Below are positions 16,287 through 24,011 of a DNA stretch of 64,000 nt, piece after piece. The stretch is taken from positions 620,001 through 684,000 of the forward strand of contig NZ_CP115483.1 of the NCBI RefSeq assembly GCF_027627455.1, given 5' to 3'. The translations under genes and the position numbers were made by a program. This DNA comes from Sphingobacterium sp. SYP-B4668 (lineage in GTDB: Bacteria > Bacteroidota > Bacteroidia > Sphingobacteriales > Sphingobacteriaceae). How positions within the stretch are numbered: the stretch's first letter is position 1; each line of letters begins with the position of its first letter. The notes under the pieces are model-generated. The model had not been told where the DNA came from and made no database searches. It saw only the letters and a list, made by a program, of their open reading frames with translations.

Positions 16287-17579
16287 TTAATAGAGTATTC
16301 TAAATTTTATCGTGTTTTCAATCTTTTTAAGCTGTTTGATTAAGTCCTTTTCATATTCGACGTTCAAATCGGTGACGGCATAACCGATATCACCCTTCGT
16401 CATTAAGAATTGAGCAACGATATTGATATTGTTTTCTGCATAGATATTATTGATTTGCGCCATTACACCAGGTACATTTTGGTGAATGTGCAAAAGGCGA
16501 TGTGCTTTACTCAACTTTGGCAAGATTAAGTTTGGAAAATTTCTGCTTTGATCGGTATCTCCATTATTAATGAAATCAGCCATCCGACGTGGAATGAACT
16601 CTGCATTTCGTTTTTTATCCTTCTTGTCATCAAATACCACGATACCTTTCTCATTGCAGATTACCTTGTTGATATGACCTTTGATATCGCCTAGAAAACC
16701 TATTGTTTTTAGTTTGTCAGCCCGCGACAGTTGTTCATCAGATACACTTACGTTAGGTCCAAGCAATAACATACCGACATCTTTGGTGTATTTCTCTTCA
16801 AATGTCTCCTTGGTTCTGACTGAGAAGCCATCTCTTTTCAAGATATGCGACGCAATTTCTGGGACTTCACCGACGATTAAGCATAGGATTCTATTTTTTG
16901 GGTACGATATAGCTCTCGGTAAATCGTTGACGTATAGGAATTCGTCAAAACTAGGCGTGATGTGATCTGCTTTCTCCGTGACGCTTTGTCTAGCGATATT
17001 TTCCGTGAACGCGAAAAATTTTTCAATCAAGCCTGATTCCTTAAGCTGGAAGTCTGAGTATCCATCACCGATACCGAATATTCGTCCTTGTATATTCAAT
17101 TCCTGAAGCAGTTTGACCTTACCCCCTTCATCGGACAATGGGTTGTGTTCGTCATATCCAATGATATTACCCTCTGCATCAAATTTAAAGGTATTCGCGT
17201 AGATGTTTTCCTTCTTGATATGATAAGGTGTTACCACGGGAGTAATGAATTCTTTAAAGCCCCCAGACACAATCCAAGCGGTGTCTGAGTTTTTCCTGAA
17301 AAACTCCCTGTTACGGTTAAACGAATGTGATACCTTCTTCTTGAGATGGCTGACTAATTTGTCGAGGTGGCTTTTATTGGCCTTTAACAATTTAATTCGG
17401 CCTGCCAAGCTCTCTCTGAAGGATATCTTCCCTTCCATTGCCAAGTTTGTGAAACCTTCAATTTGTTTGTAAACTTTATCTTGGTCTGGATGGCCTTCCA
17501 ATGATATCCGTGCAAGCTCATCTAGCGCTTCTACTTGCGTAAATGTACTGTCAAAATCAATAATGTAATAATTTTTCAC
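16287..17579 (-). CDS. Fusion: phosphoserine phosphatase (HAD) - partial SerA - ACT domain
   Basis: 430 residues. Residues 1-215 are a SerB-type HAD phosphatase: motif I DFDST (D8, D10), motif II VSGGFKEF, motif III GDGYSD. Residues 220-345 resemble part of the substrate-binding half of D-3-phosphoglycerate dehydrogenase (VGMLLLGPNVSVSDEQL, FINNGDTDQSRNFPN), without the NAD-binding Rossmann fold. Residues 350-430 match the SerA C-terminal ACT domain (HRLLHIHQNVPGVMAQINNI, ending IKFRILY), which binds serine in SerA. It is therefore probably a serine-feedback-controlled phosphoserine phosphatase; regulation is inference. The adjacent epimerase gene ends 3 bases upstream. Confidence 0.85.
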   Translation of the reverse strand: MKNYYIIDFDSTFTQVEALDELARISLEGHPDQDKVYKQIEGFTNLAMEGKISFRESLAGRIKLLKANKSHLDKLVSHLKKKVSHSFNRNREFFRKNSDTAWIVSGGFKEFITPVVTPYHIKKENIYANTFKFDAEGNIIGYDEHNPLSDEGGKVKLLQELNIQGRIFGIGDGYSDFQLKESGLIEKFFAFTENIARQSVTEKADHITPSFDEFLYVNDLPRAISYPKNRILCLIVGEVPEIASHILKRDGFSVRTKETFEEKYTKDVGMLLLGPNVSVSDEQLSRADKLKTIGFLGDIKGHINKVICNEKGIVVFDDKKDKKRNAEFIPRRMADFINNGDTDQSRNFPNLILPKLSKAHRLLHIHQNVPGVMAQINNIYAENNINIVAQFLMTKGDIGYAVTDLNVEYEKDLIKQLKKIENTIKFRILY

Positions 17580-17582
17580 TGT

Positions 17583-18593
17583 TTATTCGGGTTTGGTTTG
17601 ATACGTTAATGTAATTTCTTTCAAGGTGTCATCTATATTCTTGAAGGTATACTGAGTCGCCCCAATAATTTTAGCGTTGTTGTACATCAGCTTGGCCGAA
17701 GAGGCCCTCGCCGAGTCCTTGGTGATGGCAGGTCTTGTGTTGGTGATGAGCGAAATTGCCTTCGCAATACGCCAAGCAATACTCAAAAGAGTCGGTGAGG
17801 CCCGGATGGTCGGTGCTGGTTTTCCCATTGCAGCACTTATTCGCTCTATTAGATCTTTGTTTGATAGATTGGCCGAATTCAGGATATATCGCTCGCCTGA
17901 AATATCCGGTCTATTCATCAATATAATCATTAAACGGGCCACATCTTCCACATCGACTAAGCCAACGCTACCACTGGGATATACCTTTAAACCTTTTTCT
18001 ATCATAGCAAAGATGGCTCCAGAGCCTTTCTTTCCAGCTGCTGCCCCCATAATGACCGAAGGATTGACAATGACTGCATCCAGTCCCTCTACTACACCTC
18101 GCCATACTTCCAGTTCACTCTCATATTTGGATAGAGCGTATTTGGATATTTTAGGATAGTATTCCCATTTGTCATTTTCACTAACCGGCTTATGCGCTTT
18201 ATTGGTGCCCAAAGCAGCAATAGAACTCACATGGACCAGACGTACTTGGTGCTCAAGGCAAAGGTTAACAATATGTTTCGTTCCTTCAATATTGATTTTC
18301 ATCATCACCTTTGCATCTTTTGGTTGGTAAGAAACCATTGCCGCACAGTGGAATACATGTGTAATTCCTGCAAAACAGCTAGAAAGTGCAAAGTAATCCG
18401 TTACATCCGCATCCACCCAGTGGACCAAGGAAGATGATTTTAAACATTCAGGAATGGTCGAATTAGGTCTTTTTGTAGCCACCACCGCGACACCTTCATT
18501 GATAAGTTGTTTAATCAGCGTTGAACCTAAAAATCCTGTTCCTCCAGTTATTAATATCACGGGCTTGTGGTGTTGATAAAATAATGTTTTCAA
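17583..18593 (-). CDS. NAD-dependent epimerase/dehydratase (extended SDR)
   Basis: 336 residues. Rossmann motif TGGTGFLGSTL near residue 17, then the SDR catalytic pair in YALSKYESE (YxxxK) and Ser in HVSSIAALG. Extended SDRs act on nucleotide sugars, dihydroflavonol-type or 3-beta-hydroxy compounds; residues do not tell which. It is transcribed with the SerB fusion (3-base gap), but no serine-pathway role is implied by its sequence. Confidence 0.82.
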   Translation of the reverse strand: MKTLFYQHHKPVILITGGTGFLGSTLIKQLINEGVAVVATKRPNSTIPECLKSSSLVHWVDADVTDYFALSSCFAGITHVFHCAAMVSYQPKDAKVMMKINIEGTKHIVNLCLEHQVRLVHVSSIAALGTNKAHKPVSENDKWEYYPKISKYALSKYESELEVWRGVVEGLDAVIVNPSVIMGAAAGKKGSGAIFAMIEKGLKVYPSGSVGLVDVEDVARLMIILMNRPDISGERYILNSANLSNKDLIERISAAMGKPAPTIRASPTLLSIAWRIAKAISLITNTRPAITKDSARASSAKLMYNNAKIIGATQYTFKNIDDTLKEITLTYQTKPE

Positions 18594-18680
18594 AAGTAAG
18601 CTAATAAATGGATATTTGCGAGATACTCCCTATATTGTTTTGTACATTTTGATAAATAGAGTAGGTTAAATAGCAAGTTT

Positions 18681-19865
18681 ATGTCCTTATCAGTTTTCTT
18701 TTCTCCAGTATCCGTTCAAGAGTTCTCGCCCAGAGAACGTTTTTATAAATCTCAATTTGGAGATAGCATCCAGGCATTTGAAGATGAGTTTCCTGTTTTG
18801 GAAGGAGATGATAAACCTCAACTCGTCATTTTTGGCGTTGAAGAGGATAGGGGAGCAGTGAATAATGAGGGGGCTTCCTTAGCACCTCAAGCCGTACGCA
18901 AACATTTATACCAGCTTTATCAAGGAGACTATAAAATTAAAATCGCTGACTTGGGTAATATTAGAGCGGGCGATACGGTCCGCGATACCTATTTTGCAGT
19001 TAAGACAGTCGTAGAAGAACTGATTAAGCAAGATATTGTACCCATTATCATAGGAGGTGGACACGACCTGACCTATGCGCAATACCTGGCCTACCAAAAT
19101 CTTGAACAACGGGTAGAAGTTGCAATTGTCGATGCCAAGTTTGATTTAGATCAAGAGCAAGTAGAAAGTGCGCTATTGAATTCTGAAACTTTTCTCAATC
19201 ATATTATCTTACATCAGCCAGATTATCTTTTTAATCTCAATAATATTGCTTACCAAACCTATTTAGTCAGCAAAGAGTCAATTAACATGTATGATAAGCT
19301 GTTTTTCAACGCGACACGTGTAGGCGCAATAGCTGGCAAGATGGATCAATCAGAGCCTTTGATTCGAGCCGCCGATATGGTTAGTTTTGATATCGGTGCG
19401 ATTCGAGCTTCCGAAGCCTGCGGAAATGCAAATGCAAATCCCAATGGTTTATTTGGTGATGAGGCTTGCCAGCTGGCAAGATATGCAGGAATGTCCGATA
19501 AGTGTAGTTCAATAGGATTCTATGAGTTCAATCCCAAATATGACCCCCTTGGTCAGACCGCTATGTTAGTCTCACAAATGATTTGGTGTTTTGTCGATGG
19601 TTATTACAATCGCAAGCAAGACGCCCCTTTGGTACCCAAAGCCTCCTATATCATTTATCGGACTACACTCGAATCCATGGATCACGAATTAGTATTTGTA
19701 AAAAGTAGAAAATCCGATCGGTGGTGGATACAAGTTCCTTACTTTGGTTCCAAATCTGTTAATGAGCGGTATTATCTAGTGCCATGCAGATATGAAGATT
19801 ACCAATTGGCTGTCTCGGGGGAGATGCCAGACTTGTGGTGGAGGACCCATCAAAAGTTACAATAA
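18681..19865 (+). CDS. Arginase/formimidoylglutamase-fold protein with incomplete metal site
   Basis: 394 residues of the ureohydrolase fold. The motif GGGHDLT (H128, D129) is present, but the usual DAHxD is DAKFD (D151, K153, D155) and the usual SxDxDxxDP is SFDIGAIR (D237, G239). Two of six manganese ligands of arginase-family enzymes are thus replaced. The N-terminal 100 residues and C-terminal 70 residues (WWIQVPYFG) are extra compared with arginase. Databases would call it formimidoylglutamase; given the ligand losses and lack of hut genes nearby, catalytic activity is doubtful. Confidence 0.75.
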   Translation: MSLSVFFSPVSVQEFSPRERFYKSQFGDSIQAFEDEFPVLEGDDKPQLVIFGVEEDRGAVNNEGASLAPQAVRKHLYQLYQGDYKIKIADLGNIRAGDTVRDTYFAVKTVVEELIKQDIVPIIIGGGHDLTYAQYLAYQNLEQRVEVAIVDAKFDLDQEQVESALLNSETFLNHIILHQPDYLFNLNNIAYQTYLVSKESINMYDKLFFNATRVGAIAGKMDQSEPLIRAADMVSFDIGAIRASEACGNANANPNGLFGDEACQLARYAGMSDKCSSIGFYEFNPKYDPLGQTAMLVSQMIWCFVDGYYNRKQDAPLVPKASYIIYRTTLESMDHELVFVKSRKSDRWWIQVPYFGSKSVNERYYLVPCRYEDYQLAVSGEMPDLWWRTHQKLQ

Positions 19866-19883
19866 ATAAAAGATAACAAAATA

Positions 19884-19905
19884 ATGGTCCTCAAGGGCCA
19901 TTTTT
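19884..19905 (+). terminator. Short intrinsic terminator
   Basis: 7-bp stem ATGGTCC / GGGCCAT (one wobble) with a TCAA loop and T-run, 19 bases after the arginase-fold gene. Confidence 0.65.
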
Positions 19906-19920
19906 AATAATAAACATATC

Positions 19921-21249
19921 ATGGAGTGGATATTTGGTGTCGTCGTCATACTGTTAATCTGTTGTGTCATTTTCCTATTGATAAAATACAAAGAGGGTGT
20001 CAGTAAGCGCGTGTATGAGGACTTACGTGTGGACAAGGACGAATTGGCCTTGGAATTGGCGAGGAGCCAACAACGGGAGGAAGGATTGATAGGAGAGCGA
20101 GCTGACCTGAAGGAAGACTTGGACAAAGAAAGAGCGCAGCGATTACGAATAGAACTTACATTGGAAAATACAAATGCCTATCTACAAGCGCAACAGGAAA
20201 AGTTAGAATTCCAGAAAAAGGAAGTGGAAGAAACTAAAAATAAATTCAATTTAGAATTTCAACACATCGCCAACAAAATTTTAGAGGAGAAAACCCAGAA
20301 ATTTACCGAAGTCAACCACCGAAGCATCAACCAGCTTCTAGATCCACTGAAGGATAAGATTAAGGCATTTGAAGAGAAAGTAGAGCGAACGTATCAGCAT
20401 GAGTCTGCTGAGCGAAATGTGCTCAAGGGCGTGGTTGAACAACTCATGCAACAAAGTGTACAGATAAAAAATGAAGCTAATAATTTAACGAGGGCACTCA
20501 AAGGAGATTCCAAGAAGCAAGGAAATTGGGGAGAGGTAATCTTGGAGCGAGTACTGGAGCGATCGGGACTTGTTAAAGGGCAGGAGTATAGGTTGCAAGC
20601 TTCATTAGTAGATGGGGATGGGCGACGCATGCAACCAGATGCTATTATTGACCTTCCTGATGAAAAACATTTGGTGGTGGACGCTAAGGTATCGCTCGTG
20701 GCTTATGAAAAATGGGTAAATGCAGTATCCGACGAAGAGCAACATACCTTTGCAAAGCAACATGTACAGTCGGTAGAGAATCATGTGAGAGAGCTTTCTG
20801 CTAAGAATTACCATGAGCTCTACCAAATCCAATCACCAGATTTTGTCCTACTTTTTATGCCTATTGAATCCGCACTCAGCATGTCCGTACGTGAAAAACC
20901 AGATTTATTTAGCGATGCATGGGATAGAAAAGTCGTTATTGTAAGTCCATCGACATTGTTAGCGACTTTACGAACGATAGCCAGCGTCTGGAAGCAGGAG
21001 CGACAAAACCGAAATGTTTTGGAAATCGCAAGAGAAGCGGGAGCCCTATATGATAAATTTGTAGGTTTTATGCAGGATATGCAGTTGGTCGAGAATCAAA
21101 TCCAACGCGCCCTTGAACGACATCAAGATGCAACTAAGAAGTTGGGTAGTGGTGCCGGAAACATTATCAAGCGGGTAGAGAACCTAAAGGACTTAGGGGC
21201 CAAAGCCAATAAACAAATAGATCAGAAATACTTAGACAATATTGAGTAG
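19921..21249 (+). CDS. rmuC: DNA recombination protein RmuC
   Basis: 442 residues. N-terminal membrane anchor (residues 3-23, FGVVVILLICCVIFLLI), a long coiled coil to about residue 120, then the RmuC domain with restriction-endonuclease-like core: GNWGEVILERVLE, PDAIIDLPDEKHLVVDAKVS and the VSPSTLLATLRTI helix. RmuC limits inversions at short inverted repeats and has recently been linked to defence against some DNA, but its biochemical role is not settled. Single gene, good match to family length. Confidence 0.93.
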   Translation: MEWIFGVVVILLICCVIFLLIKYKEGVSKRVYEDLRVDKDELALELARSQQREEGLIGERADLKEDLDKERAQRLRIELTLENTNAYLQAQQEKLEFQKKEVEETKNKFNLEFQHIANKILEEKTQKFTEVNHRSINQLLDPLKDKIKAFEEKVERTYQHESAERNVLKGVVEQLMQQSVQIKNEANNLTRALKGDSKKQGNWGEVILERVLERSGLVKGQEYRLQASLVDGDGRRMQPDAIIDLPDEKHLVVDAKVSLVAYEKWVNAVSDEEQHTFAKQHVQSVENHVRELSAKNYHELYQIQSPDFVLLFMPIESALSMSVREKPDLFSDAWDRKVVIVSPSTLLATLRTIASVWKQERQNRNVLEIAREAGALYDKFVGFMQDMQLVENQIQRALERHQDATKKLGSGAGNIIKRVENLKDLGAKANKQIDQKYLDNIE

Positions 21250-21290
21250 GATAGGGAGAGTATTTGTGACACTCCCCCTTCCATATCATA

Positions 21291-22979
21291 TCAATACCCC
21301 ATCGCTCTGTCGTCCCCTCTGGGATCGGCACCCGTTTGTAATTTCTTATTAGGGAGTACTATAATGTTTTCAACCCGACCAATGGCACCTCTAGGTGATA
21401 TCTTGTAGCCATCTTTCTCTAAACTTTGTCGCACAGTAGCCTTGATGGCTTTCTCTTCCACATCTATCTGGTCAGGTAGCCATTGATGGTGAAATCTTGG
21501 AGAATTGACAGATGTCTGCGCATCTTGTCCGAAATCGATAACATTTAATATCGTTTGAAATACAGACGTCATGATCGTTGACCCTCCAGGAGTACCTAAA
21601 ACCATGTGTAGGGCGCCATTTTTTTCAATAATTGTTGGCGTCATGGAACTTAACATCCGTTTGTTTGGTTGTACAGCATTTGCCTTACCTCCGACAAGTC
21701 CATAAATATTCGGTACACCTGGTTTGACAGAAAAATCATCCATTTCGTCGTTTAACAGAAATCCAGCTCCTTGCACAAAGACCCGCGATCCATATGAATT
21801 ATTCAAAGTTGTGGTAATAGATACAGCGTTGCCTTCCTTGTCCACGATGCTGAAATGTGTCGTCTCCTCCGATTCATAACCAGGAAACTTGGCCGCATTA
21901 ACAGATGAACTTGGTGTCGCTTTTGACAAGTCCACTTCTTGCATGCGCTGTTGATTGAATGTCGCATCTGTCAGTTCGGCGACAGGAACGCGTATGAAAT
22001 CAGGGTCACCTAGATATTTAGCCCGATCAGCATACACACGACGTTCCGCTTCGACCATCACACGTACTGTAGAATCTGATTGGAAGCCCCATTTTGTCAA
22101 CGGGAATTGCTCTACCGATTGCAGTAGGGCGACTAGTGCGGGACCTCCGCTCGAAGGTGGAGGCATGCAGATTATTTTGTGACCTCTGTAATACCCAGTG
22201 GTCGGAGTCCGCCATATAGCGTGATAATTTTCGAGATCGGCGTGGGTGATTATACCCTTTCCTTTTTTCATCTCATTAACAATTAGATCTGCTGTCTGGC
22301 CTTTATAGAAACCCGCGCGACCTTCTTCAGCGATTCTTCTTAATGTAGCTCCCAAATCTTTCTGTACAAATGGTTGTCCCTTTTTCCAGATATCAGGTTG
22401 AAGGATGGGGGCGCCGTTTGGATTGTATTTTGTAAAACTCGCTTTATAGTAGTTAAATTCTTCAGCTTGTTGTGCGGTAATGGGAAATCCATTTTCAGCC
22501 AATTCTATTGCAGGCGCCAATAATTTTGACCACGCTAATTTGCCATATTTTTTGTGGGCTTCCTCCATTCCAGCCACAGATCCTGGTACCCCGGCAGATA
22601 GGTGGCCATATACGCTTAGATCTTCAATAACATTGTCGTTTTTATCCAGGTACATCTTTTCAGAAGCGTTAGCTGGAGCTTTTTCCCTGAAATCTAATGC
22701 ATTTGTAGCCCCCGAGTTATCTCGATATACCATGAAGCCACCACCCCCGATATTCCCTGCATTCGGATACACGACAGCTAGTGCAAACTGTACGGCTACT
22801 GCTGCATCGATAGCATTGCCTCCCGCTTTAAGGATATCGACACCTACTTGTGAAGCCAATGGGTGTGCCGTGACCACAGCAGCATTGGAAAATGTTTGCG
22901 CACGTGGGAGATGTTTCGGAGCGCTGCATGAGGATAGGACGAAGCCTATAATCAAGCTGTATATACATAGTCTTTTCAT
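21291..22979 (-). CDS. ggt: Gamma-glutamyltransferase, lipoprotein
   Basis: 562 residues. Starts with a lipoprotein signal (LSSC lipobox, Cys near residue 18), so probably anchored in the periplasm. Autocleavage nucleophile Thr373 begins the small subunit at TTHFSIVDKEGNAVS; downstream LNNSYGS and the TPTIIEKNG / GTPGGSTIM motifs complete the Ntn-hydrolase active site. It cleaves glutathione and gamma-glutamyl compounds. Precursor length and both subunits look intact. Confidence 0.94.
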   Translation of the reverse strand: MKRLCIYSLIIGFVLSSCSAPKHLPRAQTFSNAAVVTAHPLASQVGVDILKAGGNAIDAAVAVQFALAVVYPNAGNIGGGGFMVYRDNSGATNALDFREKAPANASEKMYLDKNDNVIEDLSVYGHLSAGVPGSVAGMEEAHKKYGKLAWSKLLAPAIELAENGFPITAQQAEEFNYYKASFTKYNPNGAPILQPDIWKKGQPFVQKDLGATLRRIAEEGRAGFYKGQTADLIVNEMKKGKGIITHADLENYHAIWRTPTTGYYRGHKIICMPPPSSGGPALVALLQSVEQFPLTKWGFQSDSTVRVMVEAERRVYADRAKYLGDPDFIRVPVAELTDATFNQQRMQEVDLSKATPSSSVNAAKFPGYESEETTHFSIVDKEGNAVSITTTLNNSYGSRVFVQGAGFLLNDEMDDFSVKPGVPNIYGLVGGKANAVQPNKRMLSSMTPTIIEKNGALHMVLGTPGGSTIMTSVFQTILNVIDFGQDAQTSVNSPRFHHQWLPDQIDVEEKAIKATVRQSLEKDGYKISPRGAIGRVENIIVLPNKKLQTGADPRGDDRAMGY

Positions 22980-23073
22980 GAATAATAGAGTATCGAGAAG
23001 ATATTAATAGATTCCAAATTAGTCGAGCTTAATGAACATGTTACCATGGAAGATACACTTTGTGTCGACATTG

Positions 23074-23400
23074 CTATTTTAATTTTTCATTGTTCTTGTG
23101 GCGATCGCCATCTCTGATCGATTTTTTTTCCAGATTCTTTTCCAATGCGTCAGTTAGATCGATGCCTGTCTGATTGGCCAAACACATCAAGACAAAAAGT
23201 ACATCCGCCATTTCGTCGGCCAAGTTAACTTCCTTGTCCGATTTTTTAAAAGACTGCTCGCCATATTGTCTGGCCATAATACGGGCAACTTCTCCCACTT
23301 CTTCCATAAGCATGGCTGTATTAGTCAACTCATTGAAATAGCGGATTCCAGTCGTATTTATCCATTTGTCGATTGTTTCCTGTGCTTCCTTGATAGTCAT
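23074..23400 (-). CDS. MazG-like nucleotide pyrophosphohydrolase
   Basis: 108 residues, all-alpha NTP-PPase fold with the metal-binding motif EEVGEVAR and EMADVLFVLMCLAN (ExxE...ExxD pattern). This group hydrolyses nucleoside triphosphates to monophosphates as a housecleaning enzyme (dUTPase/MazG-like). Follows dtd on the same strand after an 82-base gap. Confidence 0.9.
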   Translation of the reverse strand: MTIKEAQETIDKWINTTGIRYFNELTNTAMLMEEVGEVARIMARQYGEQSFKKSDKEVNLADEMADVLFVLMCLANQTGIDLTDALEKNLEKKSIRDGDRHKNNEKLK

Positions 23401-23482
23401 AATTTTCGTTGTTCTATTAAATTACTCTGAATGGGATGAATTCCTAATATATAGATCCATTGCTTGATGTCGTTTATGGTCG

Positions 23483-23941
23483 TTAATAGTTGTCTTTGTC
23501 CCGTGTATTCATTACAATCGTGACAGGACCGTCATTGCGTAGATCTATTTTCATATCTGCTCCAAAAATACCAAGTTCTATTTTCTTGTTTAACAATTCA
23601 GAAAGATAATTCGACATGGAGTTGTACATGGGAATCGCTATGTCAGGTCTTGCCGCACGTATAAAAGACGGTCTATTTCCTTTTTTTGTTTGTGCAAATA
23701 ACGTGAATTGAGAGATAAGTAAAATCTGACCACCTACATCCTGAATAGACTTGTTCATAAGGCCATTTTCATCAGAGAATATCCGAAGATTGACAAATTT
23801 TTGAGCCATCCATTTCATATCATCTTCGGTGTCCGTTTCTTCAATACCAATAAATATCAACAATCCGTGTTCTATTTCCCCGGTAATGATGTGGTCGACT
23901 GTGCATGACGCCTGCGTCACTCGCTGTATTACTGCTCGCAT
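23483..23941 (-). CDS. dtd: D-aminoacyl-tRNA deacylase
   Basis: 152 residues, usual for Dtd. N-terminal MRAVIQRVTQASCTVD, the SQFTLFA motif with the catalytic Thr and the NDGPVTI Gly-cisPro motif near the C-terminus. It removes D-amino acids and glycine from mischarged tRNAs. Separated from the upstream TonB receptor gene by a strong hairpin. Confidence 0.95.
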   Translation of the reverse strand: MRAVIQRVTQASCTVDHIITGEIEHGLLIFIGIEETDTEDDMKWMAQKFVNLRIFSDENGLMNKSIQDVGGQILLISQFTLFAQTKKGNRPSFIRAARPDIAIPMYNSMSNYLSELLNKKIELGIFGADMKIDLRNDGPVTIVMNTRDKDNY

Positions 23942-23960
23942 GCTACAATATTACAAAATA

Positions 23961-23993
23961 AAAGCTCCGTCGGGTATATTCCGACGGAGCTTT
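23961..23993 (-). terminator. Intrinsic terminator after the thiamin TonB receptor
   Basis: Perfect 13-bp stem AAAGCTCCGTCGG (23961-23973) / CCGACGGAGCTTT (23981-23993), A-rich on one side and T-rich on the other; lies between the receptor stop and dtd. Confidence 0.85.
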
Positions 23994-24011
23994 CTGTTCT
24001 TCAATAAGATA

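Noticed and set aside
21250..21290. Hairpin between rmuC and ggt
   Set aside because: Imperfect (mismatch in the stem) and without a T-run; not listed as terminator.
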